Shown here: positions 46,113 through 57,152 of the stretch, piece by piece | Layout of the letters: each line of letters starts with the position of its first letter | How positions within the stretch are numbered: position 1 is the first letter of the stretch | Assembly (NCBI GenBank): GCA_004173515.1 | Contig: SECN01000002.1 | Coordinates: forward strand, 1 to 64,000 | Direction: 5' to 3' | DNA: 64,000 bases | Source: Myxococcaceae bacterium | Lineage (GTDB): Bacteria > Myxococcota > Myxococcia > Myxococcales > Myxococcaceae | Made by a program: the position numbers and the translations under genes | Notes under the pieces: model-generated | Databases searched by the model: none | Told to the model about the DNA's origin: nothing | What the model saw: only the letters and a program-made list of their open reading frames with translations

Positions 46113-47390
46113 GTGGCCTCGAACAACATCGCTCCTTCCGGTGGACCCGGGCTGTCGATCCTCGCGGTGGGCGATGTCTTCGTGGACCGCGACGACCCGG
46201 CGACGGCCTTCCACTCCGCCCGCGACGTCCTGCGCTCCGGGGACGTCGTCTTCGGCAACTGCGAGGGCGTCTTCAGCGACGACATCCAGCGTGCCCCCAG
46301 CGCCGGCTCGACGCTCACGGCGCCCGCGGCGAACACTGCCCCATTGGCCAATGCGGGCTTCGACATCATGTCATTGGCCAACAACCACAGTCTGGACGGG
46401 GGACACGCCGCGCTGCTGTCCATGCGCCGGACACTGGCTGAGCTGGACATCGCCACTGTGGGCGCGGGCGCGAACCTCGCGGAGGCCACCGCGCCCAGGT
46501 ATCTCGAGCGCAATGGAACACGGCTGGCCTTTCTGGCCTTCAGCTCCGTGTTTCCCTACGGCTATGAGGCGCGCCCGGGTGTCCCTGGCCTGGCGCCCTT
46601 GCGTGCACACACCCGATACACGCCCTTGGATCTGAACGCCTGGAATCCGGGCATGGCCCCCCTGGTGAGCACCGAGCCGCTGGTCGAGGATCAGCAGGCG
46701 TTCATCGACAGCATCACCGAAGCACGCGCGAAGGCCGACATCGTCGTCGCCAGCTTCCACTGGGGTGACTCCACCGTGCCGTTCTCGCTGACCGACCATG
46801 AGCGGCGGACGGCCAGGCTCGCCATCGACAACGGGGCCGACGTCGTCGTGGGCCACCATCATCACATGCTCCGCGGCGTCGAGTTCCACTCCGGAAAACC
46901 CATCTTCTACGGTCTGGGACACTATGTGTTCGACCTGCCGAACCTCGCCGAGCGTCTGGCGAAAGACGGCTACCTGGGCGTGGGACGGCCGGGAGAGATG
47001 GCGGCCTGGGCGCGCAAGTTCGGTGAGTACATGATTCGCCCGAGGGAGGGCTACCCACTGCTGCCGTTCCACCCGGATTCCAGGCTGACCGGCGCGGCGG
47101 TGATCCACATCGCGCCGTCCGGGCGCATCTCCGCCGGCTTCCTGCCCGCGATCATCAATCCGGCCAACGAGCCGATGCACGTGCCCGCGGACAGCGACGA
47201 AGGCCGGCGGGTGGTCGCCTATCTCGAACGCTGCTGCGCGATCGAACAGCTTCCTACACGGCTGGTCGCCCCTCGGCCCGACTCCGGACTTCCCGCCTCG
47301 TGCATCGAGTTCGTCTCGGCCTCCACCGACCGAGCCGATACTGTCATCCCTGATGGAATCCCCACGCAGCAAGGAGCTGGCAATGATTGA
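46113..47390 (+). CDS. CapA-family metallophosphatase-like protein
   Basis: 425 residues, GTG start with AGGAG upstream. It has the PGA_cap/CapA pattern: LSILAVGDVFVDRDD (metal-binding Asp), VVFGNCEGVF, DIMSLANNHSLDGG (NNHxLD), IVVASFHWGD, VVVGHHHHMLRGVE and IFYGLGHYVFDLP. CapA proteins act with poly-gamma-glutamate capsule synthesis in Bacillus, but many homologues stand alone and have unknown hydrolase roles. No signal peptide is apparent. It overlaps the GyrI-like gene by eight bases. It is divergent from the NRPS cluster; a link to peptide maturation is possible but unproven. Confidence 0.88.
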   Translation: MASNNIAPSGGPGLSILAVGDVFVDRDDPATAFHSARDVLRSGDVVFGNCEGVFSDDIQRAPSAGSTLTAPAANTAPLANAGFDIMSLANNHSLDGGHAALLSMRRTLAELDIATVGAGANLAEATAPRYLERNGTRLAFLAFSSVFPYGYEARPGVPGLAPLRAHTRYTPLDLNAWNPGMAPLVSTEPLVEDQQAFIDSITEARAKADIVVASFHWGDSTVPFSLTDHERRTARLAIDNGADVVVGHHHHMLRGVEFHSGKPIFYGLGHYVFDLPNLAERLAKDGYLGVGRPGEMAAWARKFGEYMIRPREGYPLLPFHPDSRLTGAAVIHIAPSGRISAGFLPAIINPANEPMHVPADSDEGRRVVAYLERCCAIEQLPTRLVAPRPDSGLPASCIEFVSASTDRADTVIPDGIPTQQGAGND

Positions 47391-47847
47391 CACCCCCCAA
47401 ATCCTCCAGACGGAAGCCCGGCTCACCGCGGTCATCCGCGTGACCGTGCCCCGCGCCGAAATCCAGCAGGTCATGGGCCCGGGCATCTCCGAGCTGATGG
47501 CCACGGTGGCCGCGCAGGGCATCCAGCCCGCGGGGCAATGGTTCACGCACCACCTGCGCATCACCCCCGACGTCTTCGACTTCGAGATCGGCGTCCCCGT
47601 CACCACGCCGGTCAAGGCCTCGGGCCGCGTCAGCCCTGGCGGGTGGCCCGCGATGAAGGTCGCGCGCACCGTCTACCAGGGCCCCTACGAGGGCATGGGT
47701 CCCGCCTGGGGCGAGTTCGATGCGTGGATCAAGGCCCAGGGACTCCAGCCGGCCCAGGACCTCTGGGAGGTCTACGTCACGGGCCCCGAGTCGGGCATGG
47801 ATGCGAAGGCGTGGCGCACGGAGTTCAACCGGCCGCTGGTCGGCTGA
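47383..47847 (+). CDS. GyrI-like small-molecule-binding protein
   Basis: 154 residues with the GyrI/AraC effector-binding (SHS2) fold: two beta-alpha-beta-beta halves, TEARLTAVIRVTVPRAEIQQ, FDFEIGVPVTTPVKASGRV, the conserved LPGGxxAxxxHxGPYE-like stretch GWPAMKVARTVYQGPYEGMG, and DLWEVYVTGPES. Free-standing family members bind or hydrolyse diverse toxic small molecules. AAGGAG precedes the ATG, which lies inside the CapA-like 3' end, so the two are coupled. A perfect hairpin with a T-tract follows. Confidence 0.88.
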   Translation: MIDTPQILQTEARLTAVIRVTVPRAEIQQVMGPGISELMATVAAQGIQPAGQWFTHHLRITPDVFDFEIGVPVTTPVKASGRVSPGGWPAMKVARTVYQGPYEGMGPAWGEFDAWIKAQGLQPAQDLWEVYVTGPESGMDAKAWRTEFNRPLVG

Positions 47848-47863
47848 CGGCGCGCTCCCCGCC

Positions 47864-47893
47864 GCGCCAGTCCTCGCGGCGGACTGGCGCTTT
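47864..47893 (+). terminator. intrinsic-type terminator, 10-bp stem
   Basis: GCGCCAGTCC (47864-47873) and GGACTGGCGC (47881-47890) form a perfect stem with a seven-base loop followed by TTT, 16 bases after the GyrI-like stop. The reverse side faces the ADYC gene end, so it may act for both. Confidence 0.75.
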
Positions 47894-47903
47894 GGGGTCC
47901 GCG

Positions 47904-49361
47904 TCAGTGAGAGCCGTGGCTGGCGGATTCGTTGAAGACCTTCGCGCCATACAAGGTGGCCGCCTCGTTCGCGTCATCACAGATGGCCGAGCACTTCTCG
48001 TTGTTGCCGGAATCGCGGCAGTCGTTGGTGACGTTTCCGTTCGCGTCGTAGATGGGCCAGAACAGGTTGATGCAGGTCCCGGGCTCCAGGTTCTTCCAGC
48101 GCCAGTGACTCAGGCACGCGGCGCCATCCGTCTTCCATCCGGCCTCGAACGTCATGCTCATGGCGGGGATGGGATTGGCGGGAGGCGGATTGATGGTGGG
48201 CGTCAGGCCATCCCACAGGCGGATGGGGGTGCCGTCCATCGTGTAGGAGCTCCCCGCGCCGCAGTAGTCCGCGCGCGCCATGCGGGTGCAGGCCCAGTGC
48301 GCCTGGGTGGCGGGGCCCGCCTGGGCGCCGTCCAACCACGGCTTGTAGCCCCAGCGGTAGCACTTGGAGATGACGGCGTAGTCGCACGCCAGCGTGAAGG
48401 CGGTGGTGCTCTCCGTCCGCTCACCGTGAATGTCGTAGAGCCCTCGCACCGGCACGGCCAGGGCGTCCCCGCCGTTCGGGTTCGGGTTGCTGTCGCAGAT
48501 GTTGGACAGGGGCTGCGCGCCCAGGGTCCGCACGCGGTACAGGAAGGTGGAGCCGCTCGGGTCCCACGTGCCGGGGGACTCCGTGGTGGTGACGTCCTTC
48601 GCGTTGAGGGCCTCCGTCACCTCCAGGGTGCCCGCGCCGCCCGGCGGATGCATCAGCAGTCCCACCACCCGCGTTCCCCGCAGCTCCTGCGTCGTCGCGG
48701 GGAAGGCGCCTTCGCTGGAGGACACGCTCATGCTCCAGGGCATCCCCGGCGTGTAGGCCCCGGCGAGCACGGTGTAGACGCCGCTCGCGGGGCAGTTGAA
48801 GACGGCGGAGGGACAGGTCGCGGACGAGCAGGCCGGCGCCCCCGTGGCGAGGTGGTTCGCGTCCTGGTCCTCGCAGGGCTTCTCCCCGGAGCAGACCCGC
48901 ATCACCGGCGCGCCCGTGCAGACGCCCGAACCGCGGCCGGGACAGAGGCCGCCATCGTTCAGCCTCACCCGCGTGCCCGGCGTGCAGGTGCCCTGCCCCG
49001 CCACCGTCAGGCCGCAGGAGCGCTCGGGGCCGTTCGTGCCCTGCATCAGGCAGTTCTGGAGGCTGGGGGTGGTGCCTTCCACCCGCAGCGTCAGGGTCGC
49101 GACGAGCTCGCCCCTGTCCAGCGTCAGCGTCACGGGCCGCCGGTTGCCCTCCCGGAGGATGGCGGCACCCGCGAAGGCGACGTTTCCGTACGAGGTGCCG
49201 TGCAGCAGCGTGCCCTGCGAATGGGAGCCGTCGTTGCCGTCGGCGAAGTCCTGGGTCGCCAGGACGGGCGCCGGCAGGTCGTCCTCCGGCATGGGCACGC
49301 CGCAGGCGAAGAGGAACCCGAGGGAAAGACAGGCGGGGAGCAGTCGGAAGACAGACTTCAC
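47904..49361 (-). CDS. ADYC-domain lipoprotein
   Basis: 485 residues from a GTG at 49361, giving the leader KSVFRLLPACLSLGFLFACG (lipobox FLFAC). The C-terminal half has ARADYCGAGSSYTMDGTPIR, the motif that names the ADYC domain, surrounded by KCYRWGYKPW, HWACTRMARADYC and WRWKNLEPGTCINLFWPIYD. The N-terminal 200 residues are Cys-rich beta (TCTPGTRVRLNDGGLCPGRG). ADYC proteins are myxobacterial exported proteins of unknown role. Three GGCA-N5-TGCC-like boxes lie about 100 bases upstream, as in front of the kinase operon, suggesting shared regulation. Confidence 0.85.
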   Translation of the reverse strand: MKSVFRLLPACLSLGFLFACGVPMPEDDLPAPVLATQDFADGNDGSHSQGTLLHGTSYGNVAFAGAAILREGNRRPVTLTLDRGELVATLTLRVEGTTPSLQNCLMQGTNGPERSCGLTVAGQGTCTPGTRVRLNDGGLCPGRGSGVCTGAPVMRVCSGEKPCEDQDANHLATGAPACSSATCPSAVFNCPASGVYTVLAGAYTPGMPWSMSVSSSEGAFPATTQELRGTRVVGLLMHPPGGAGTLEVTEALNAKDVTTTESPGTWDPSGSTFLYRVRTLGAQPLSNICDSNPNPNGGDALAVPVRGLYDIHGERTESTTAFTLACDYAVISKCYRWGYKPWLDGAQAGPATQAHWACTRMARADYCGAGSSYTMDGTPIRLWDGLTPTINPPPANPIPAMSMTFEAGWKTDGAACLSHWRWKNLEPGTCINLFWPIYDANGNVTNDCRDSGNNEKCSAICDDANEAATLYGAKVFNESASHGSH

Positions 49362-49457
49362 GGGATGCACCTGGGTCAAAGGGAGATGGGGGGAGCCCAG
49401 AGCAGCCGGCGTGCCAGGGCTTACGAGGCGCGGAGGGGGACGCGGGCGGCCCTTGCT

Positions 49458-49503
49458 GGCAGGACCGGCCGGCAAGTCTTGCCGGGGGCTGGCGGAGCTT
49501 GCC
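49458..49503. promoter_or_regulatory. three-box GGCA-N5-TGCC array upstream of ADYC gene
   Basis: Boxes at 49458-49470 (GGCAGGACCGGCC, one mismatch), 49471-49483 (GGCAAGTCTTGCC, perfect) and 49491-49503 (GGCGGAGCTTGCC, one mismatch). The last two are 20 bp apart, as in the second array at 57000. The palindromes suggest a dimeric binding protein. They are 97 bases or more from the GTG start and begin 13 bases past the kinase stop. Confidence 0.55.
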
Positions 49504-49515
49504 GTGACGGGCGCG

Positions 49516-52500
49516 TCAGAAGCGCGGCGTGGCGCAGACGCGCATCCCCATGAGGGCCTCGCGCTGGGTGGGCTCCACGACGTCGCGGTTCGCGGAGTGC
49601 GCGCTCAGGTCGCTCTGGTACCAGCTTCCGCCCTGGGCGGAGGGCTGGCCGGGGACCACGTCCGAGCGGGTCCACTCCCACACGTTGCCGGCCAGGTCGT
49701 CCACGCCGAAGGGGCTGCGCGAGCGCGGGTGGCTGCCCACCTCGTCCGGACCGAAGCCCTGGGGCTCCCGGCCATAGGTCCGGTCGACGTTGGCGTCATC
49801 CGTTTCCAGCCCGTCGCCTCCGGGGTAGCGGCGCCCATCCGCGCCCCGGGCCGCCCGCTCCCATTCGCGCTCCGTGCACAGGCGCGCCCCGGGCACCTGG
49901 CCGGTGCCGTCCAGCCAGGCGACGTACGCCCGAGCGTCCTCGAAGGAGATGGCGGACACGGGGAAGCGGCGCCAGTCCTGCACCGCGCGCCGGTCCCGCT
50001 TCCCGTAGCGCACGGGCTCCCCTTCCCTCACGCGGTAGCGCGCCGAGGCCGGATTCAATTCCAACCGCCAGCGCCCGTCGGGCTCCTCCACCAGCTCCAC
50101 CACGGTGAGGCTCTGCCGGTTGCCGGGCCGGCGCAGGGCGCGCTCCTTGGCGGACAGCGACGCGAGGAAGGCGATGTAGTCACCGAACGTCACCTCGTGC
50201 CGCGCGATGAGGAAGCCGTCCGTCCGCGTCTCGTGCAGGGGCGCGGCGTAGAAGAAGTTGCGCCGCAGGTATTCGCTCTCCGACGCGCCCTGGAGGAAGC
50301 GGCCGGGGGGCACGTAGACGAAGCCGTCGGGCACCGCGGAGGTCGGCGGCAGCCGCAGGTCCAGCGTCAGGGTTTCGCCAGGGCGCAGCAGCACGGGGAC
50401 GCGCACGGGCGCGCGGCCGGGGGCCTCCAGCAGGAGCAGGTGCGAGCCCGGCGGGATGCCCGTGTCGCGCACGGGCGACAGGCCGAGGTCCCGCCCCGGT
50501 GACGCCGCGTCCTCCGGTCCCGGACCGAGCAGCCGCACGCGGGCTCCTCGCGGCGAGGTGACGATGGACAGGTGCGCGGGCGCGGACAGCTCCGCCCGGC
50601 GGGCTCCGGAGACGTCGTACAGCGCGAGGCGCTTCAACCACTGCTCACGCGCCTCGGGCTGCTGGTGCAGCGCCGAGCGGGCCACCCGCTCCGCCAGCAG
50701 GTCCGCCAGGAAATCCCTCACGGTGGCGCGGCCGGGGTCCAGCCCCCATGCGGTCTCCAGCGCGGACAGGGCTCGCAGCGCTTCGGCCTCCGCGACGCGC
50801 TCCACCACCAGGGCGTGGGACCACACCTGCTCCGCGGCCTCCCGTTGCTCGCGCCCGGGCGCGTCGAAGTGCGCGAAGGCTTCCTTCCGCAGCCGCTCCG
50901 CCTCCACGTCCGCCGTGTGCGCGGCGGCCACGGCGACCCGGGCATCGCGCAGTTGCTGGGCGATGCGTCCCTCCAGTTGGGCCCTCGCCTGGAGGCGCGT
51001 GACGACCACCGCGCCCAGCAGCGCCAGGGGCGCGGCGATGGCGGCCGTCCAGCGCACGGCGCGGCGGCGGCGGGCGACCTGCCGCGAGCGGGCGAGGAAG
51101 TCCTTCTCCCGCGAGCGCCCGGGCCGCGTGCCCGCGTCGGTGGCTTCTGTGAGCTGGCGTCCCGCGTAGAGCAGCTCCACCGGACGGCCCAGGCGGTCCC
51201 ACTCGGCGGCGGCGCGCTCCAGGCGGTGGCGGACGGCGCGCCGCTGCTCGTCCTCGCCCATCCATCCGCGCAGCGTGTCCCAGCCGGTGAGCAGGCTTTC
51301 GTGGGCGAGCGTGTAGACGCCCTCGCCGCCTTCGCCTTCTCCGGCGGTGAGGAGCCGGCCCTGGACCAGCCCCTCCAGCACCGAGCGCCCCGCCGCGTCG
51401 TCCGGGCCCCGCAGCAGCTCCGCGACGGTGCGGCGCAGGCGCGTGCCCTCGGGGGTGACGAGCTCCAGGAGCAGCTCGCGGGCGCGGGGGCGCTGCTCCG
51501 GCCGCAGCCGGGCCACCACCGCGTCGGCGTGTCGGGCGAGCGCGCCTTCGACCCCGCCGAGCGTCTCCAGGGCCGTGGCGGGGATGAGGCCCCGTTCGCG
51601 GTCGCGGGCCTCCCAGAGCGCGGCGAGCGTGAACTGCAACAGCGGCAGGCCCCCTTCCGTGCGGGCCGCGGCGGTGACGAGCGCCTGCTCCAGCTCCGGG
51701 GACTCGAAGCGCACGCCCAGAGCTCGGGCCGGGCCGACCACGGCTTCACGCAGTCCCTGTTCAGAGAGGGCTCGCAGCAGGTGCAGCGCGCGCGGCACCT
51801 CCTCGCCCAGGCCGGGCAGGGCCACCAGGCGGGTGAGACAGTCGCTGCGCGCGGTGGCCAGCACCCGCGTCCGGGGCGCGCGGCGCACCACCAGCGCCAG
51901 CTCCTCTGAGAGGCGCGCCGCCTGGGCGGGCTCCGAGAAGGTGACGAGTTCCTCGAGCTGATCGACGAAGAGCAGCACCTGGGGCGCGTGGGAGGGACGG
52001 CGGCGCAGGGCTCGGGCCAGGGCGCCTCCCTCTTCGGCTTCCACGGTCGCGAGCAGGGCTTCGGCGGACACGTCGAGCAGTGGGGCCAGGGCCTCCACCA
52101 GGGACTCCAACGGGCGGCGGCCCGGCGTGCAGGAGACGACGGCCCACGCCGCTCCGCGCTCCCCGGACTCCGCACCGGCGGCGAGGGCGGGCAGGATGCC
52201 GGCGCGGCACAGCGACGACTTGCCCACGCCCGAGTCCCCCGCGAGCAGGACGAAGGCATCGCCCCGCAGGCGGTCCAGCACTTCGCGCACTTCGCTTTCG
52301 CGGCCGAAGAAGACGCCCCGGTGCGCGGCCTCGAAGGGCTGGAGGCCGCGGTAGGGATTGCCGGTGGGCAGCGCGCCCCCGCGTGCGGTCAGGCTCAGCG
52401 TTTCAAGGGCTTCACGCACGGCGTCGCCGGAGGCGAAACGGTGGGCCGGGTTGGTGGCCAGACACCGGTCCACCACGGCCGCCAGTCCTGGAGGAAGCGC

Positions 52501-53732
52501 GGGCGCCAGGTCCGCGAGCGGGCGCGGAGGCTGCTCCTCCACCGCGCGGCCCAGGACGTCCAGGGGCACGCCGTCATGGGGGGCCACACCCGCGCACAGC
52601 TCATAGAGCAACACGCCCAGCGCGTAGACGTCACTGGCACGACTCGCGGGTTCGCCGCGCCAGAGTTCGGGGGCGAGGTAGAGCGGAGAGCCCGCGAGCG
52701 CGGCGGGGCCCGGCGTGAGAGGGATTGAATGGGTTGAGAGGACCGCTGCGTCACCGTGCGCGGAAGGCGCGGCGGCCAGGGCGGGAGCGTCTTGCGTCGC
52801 ACGCGAGCCGTCCAGCGCCGTGTCACCCGATACGGCAGGCGGAGGTCGGAAGTCTTGCGTCGCACGCGAGTCCCTCTGCGCCGTGTCACCCGATACGGCA
52901 GGCGGCGGTCGGAAGTCTTGCGTTGCACGCGAGCCGTCCAGCGCCGTGTCACCCGATACGGCAGGCGGAGGTCGGAAGTCTTGCGTTGCGTGCACCGCCG
53001 ACCGCGCCAGGTCACCCGGCACGAGGGACAGCGGACGGAGGCCTTGCGTCGCACGCGCGCCAACCCGAGTTCCGTCGTCAGACGCCGTGAGGAGATCTCG
53101 CGTCGCACGAGCCTCGGCCCGCGCCCCGTCGCCAGACACCGGGGGAGGTGGCAGGAGGTCTCGCGTCGCACGCACCCTGTCGACGGGCGCCGCGTCTTCC
53201 CGAGCCCCCATCTGCGACGGAGCAGCCGGCTCCGTCCACGCACTCCACTCCGCGAGCCCGAAGTCGAGCAGCTTCACCTCGCCGTCCTCCGACAGCACGG
53301 CGTTCGCGGGCTTGAGGTCGCGGTGGAGGATGCCCCGGCGGTGGGCGGCGGCCAGCCCTCGCGCCAGGTCGATGCCCAGCCGCAGCGCGAGTCCCCCTTC
53401 CACCGGGCGGGCCAACCGGTCCAACGACTCCCCCCGGATCAGCTCGGACACGAGATACGGCTGGCCGCGCACCTCGCCCACGCGGTGGATGGCCACCACG
53501 TTGGGATGCTGGAGCCTCGCGATGGCGCGCGCCTCCTGGAAGAAACGAGCCCGGGCCGTCGCGTCCGGCAGCCGGCCGGCGGGCGTCGCGATGAACTTCA
53601 CCGCCACCTGCCGGTCCAGCAGCGTGTCCTGGGCCAGGAACACCTGGCCCATCGCCCCCTGCCCCAGGGGACGCAGCAACCGGTACTCCTCGAACTCGCG
53701 CGGAGGCTCCAACAGCGGCCCGGGAGGCACGC

Positions 53733-53736
<4 letters not shown>
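49516..53736 (-). CDS. Ser/Thr kinase with repeat-expanded activation loop, STAND and FGE domains
   Basis: 1406 residues. Kinase: LGQGAMGQVFLA, VAVK47, HRDLKPAN (138-145), DFG (158-160), APE (355-357). DFG to APE spans about 195 residues instead of 25-30, filled with seven RATQD-type repeats. Residues 461-900: STAND ATPase, NPYRGLQPFEAAHRGVFFGR E, Walker A GDSGVGKSS, Walker B LLFVDQLEEL. A transmembrane helix (AAIAAPLALLGAVVVTRL) follows, then a helical/PEGA-like part. From about 1135: an FGE-sulfatase-like domain (GFVYVPPGRFLQGA; CTEREWERAARGADGRRYPG) without the catalytic Cys pair. The ATG overlaps the FHA-activator stop. Predicted membrane signalling kinase. Confidence 0.9.
52779..53172 (-). 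repeat. 63-bp repeats encoding the kinase activation-loop insert
   Basis: Near-identical 63-bp units begin on the plus strand at 52790, 52853, 52916 and 52979; three more degenerate units extend to about 53172. Each encodes RATQDFRPPPAVSGDTALDG plus one residue, or a variant. Copy number is likely to vary between strains. Confidence 0.92.
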
Positions 53737-55577
<1,841 letters not shown>

Positions 55578-55675
55578 CGCGCGACTTCCCATGCTGTCAC
55601 GTTCCCTCCCAGGAGGACAGCCGGGACGGGGCGGCGTCGGGCGCGCGCCTCCGAGCCCCAGCCGAGGACCGGTCC

Positions 55676-56356
55676 TCACCGGCGTGGCGTCATCGGCAGT
55701 CTTTCGCCGGGACGCGACAGGTAGATGCGCGACACGGCGCGGCCCTGCACCTGGGCGGGCCGCAGGACCATCTGGCCGCGCAGCTCCGGCAGCTCCATCA
55801 GGTTGGGCAGCAGCTCCGCGCGGGCCGCAGGCGTGTCGTGCTCCACCTCCAGCACGCACACCCGGGCGCGGCAGTCCACGCGGGTGAGGCGCGCACCCGC
55901 GAGCTGCGGTGTCTGGAAGGCGCGGGCCACGGCGGACCCGGTGCTCCGGGTCCACTCCAGGTCGCGGGCTTCGGTGTTCGCCGCCGACTCCAGCTCGGCC
56001 TCCGCTTCCACCTGTCGCTCCGCGCGGGCCGCCTGCGCCGCGGCACGCTCCACCTCCTCCTGTTCGGGCGTTCGCGGTGAAGCAGGCATCGGGGGGGCGG
56101 CGCCAGCGACAGGGACGGCCCCCCCCGCGCCCGCCACCGACTGCCGCGCCTGCTCGGAGAGGCGGCCCTGGCCCTGGCGCAGCGTCTCCAGTTCGGCGCG
56201 CAGCGCTTGAAGCTCCCGCGATACATCCGCTGGCGTGCCGGTCGGGGCTTGCGACACGGGCGGCGGCGGCGGCTCCCCCTCTTTCAGACTCCAGCCCACG
56301 GCGGCGGTCGCGAAGACGGCGGCCCCGGCCAGCACCTTCCAGCGGATGTCTCGCAT
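55676..56356 (-). CDS. anchored coiled-coil protein, 226 aa
   Basis: N-terminal signal anchor WKVLAGAAVFATAAVGWSLK, a Pro-rich spacer, then a helix likely to be coiled coil (SRELQALRAELETLRQGQGR LSEQARQ). A second charged helix (EEVERAAAQAARAERQVEAE AELESA) leads to a C-terminal alpha/beta domain with DCRARVCVLEVEHDTPAARA, carrying two Cys. No recognised family. It begins five bases after the stop of the small exported protein and precedes the FHA activator by 98 bases, so it belongs to the kinase operon. Probably periplasmic, tethered to the inner membrane. Confidence 0.75.
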   Translation of the reverse strand: MRDIRWKVLAGAAVFATAAVGWSLKEGEPPPPPVSQAPTGTPADVSRELQALRAELETLRQGQGRLSEQARQSVAGAGGAVPVAGAAPPMPASPRTPEQEEVERAAAQAARAERQVEAEAELESAANTEARDLEWTRSTGSAVARAFQTPQLAGARLTRVDCRARVCVLEVEHDTPAARAELLPNLMELPELRGQMVLRPAQVQGRAVSRIYLSRPGERLPMTPRR

Positions 56357-56361
56357 GGGAA

Positions 56362-56874
56362 TTACTCCGCGACCGTGAAGCTGGCGAGCACCGACGTGTA
56401 CTTGGAGCCGGCGCTGTCCGTGTACTGGCCGGGGAGCACGCAGCGCAGCGCGATGAAGCCGTTGATGTTCGCGAACACCGACGACATGTTGATGGACACG
56501 AGCTTGTGGTTCGCGGCATCCGCGCCGCTGGTGCAGCCCGAGCCGGTGGCGATGGCCGTGCCGTCCGCCTCCGTCACGGTGGCGTAGCAACACACGTTCT
56601 CCGTCAGGTGCGGATCCAGCGCGGTGAAGGTGACGGTGACGTCCTCGTTGAAGTACGGCGCGACGACGTTGCGCTGCACCGGGCACACCACTTCGGTGGT
56701 GTTCGCCGTCTGATTGAGGATGCGACCGCTGCGAAAGGTCGTCGGCGTGCTGAAGCCAGACACGGGGGTGCACAGCGCGCCGGCATAGCTGGCCGAACCG
56801 GCTGCCGCGGGCAGCGTGCCCAGCAGCGCGAGGGCGACGACGGACTTCGACAGGAACGTGCGGGTCTTCATCAT
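56362..56874 (-). CDS. exported Cys-containing protein, 170 aa
   Basis: Signal peptide: TRTFLSKSVVALALLGTLPA then AAGSA. The mature part is beta-rich with six or more Cys (GALCTPVSG, EVVCPVQR, ENVCCYATV, GSGCTSG, LRCVLPG), which suggests a compact disulfide-bonded domain. It ends YTSVLASFTVAE. I recognise no family. First gene of the operon to the kinase. GGCA-N5-TGCC boxes begin 126 bases upstream, in the region shared with a divergent lipoprotein. Two adjacent ATGs (56874 and 56871) are possible starts. Confidence 0.75.
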   Translation of the reverse strand: MMKTRTFLSKSVVALALLGTLPAAAGSASYAGALCTPVSGFSTPTTFRSGRILNQTANTTEVVCPVQRNVVAPYFNEDVTVTFTALDPHLTENVCCYATVTEADGTAIATGSGCTSGADAANHKLVSINMSSVFANINGFIALRCVLPGQYTDSAGSKYTSVLASFTVAE

Positions 56875-56999
56875 GGGAACAGGTCCTTGTGGCTCGCCCT
56901 CGCGCGACACCGCGTCATGCGGGCCGGCATGGGCTGGCGGGAACCCGGTAGAGCAACGACGGTGCCAACGGGTGCGTCCCTCTGGGAGGCCCCAGGCCC

Positions 57000-57057
57000 G
57001 GCAAGCCTTGCCGTGAAACAGGCTGGCAGGGATTGCCGGGGTCCGGCAGCGGTTGCC
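57000..57057. promoter_or_regulatory. three-box GGCA-N5-TGCC array, divergent promoter
   Basis: Perfect GGCA-N5-TGCC boxes at 57000-57012 (spacer AGCCT), 57025-57037 (GGGAT) and 57045-57057 (GCGGT), spaced 25 and 20 bp. They lie between the divergent exported-protein operon (minus) and a lipoprotein gene (plus). They look superficially like -24/-12 sigma54 elements but the internal spacing is two bases too short, so they are better read as operator palindromes. Confidence 0.6.
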
Positions 57058-57152
57058 GGACCGGCACTTCACCGGCAGCGGCCCGCCGTTGATTCCAGGT
57101 ACGCTCCGTGTCGGCCGGAACCCGTCCGGCCTTCTCGACACAGGACTCCACC

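Noticed and set aside
52790-53041. CRISPR-like or minisatellite array of 63-bp units
   Set aside because: Units are contiguous with no spacers, in frame, and encode the kinase insert; no cas genes are nearby.
57025-57037. Sigma54 -24/-12 promoter at TGGCAGGGATTGC
   Set aside because: The distance between GG and GC is two bases shorter than the consensus, and the element is one of three symmetrical boxes, so an operator array is a better reading.
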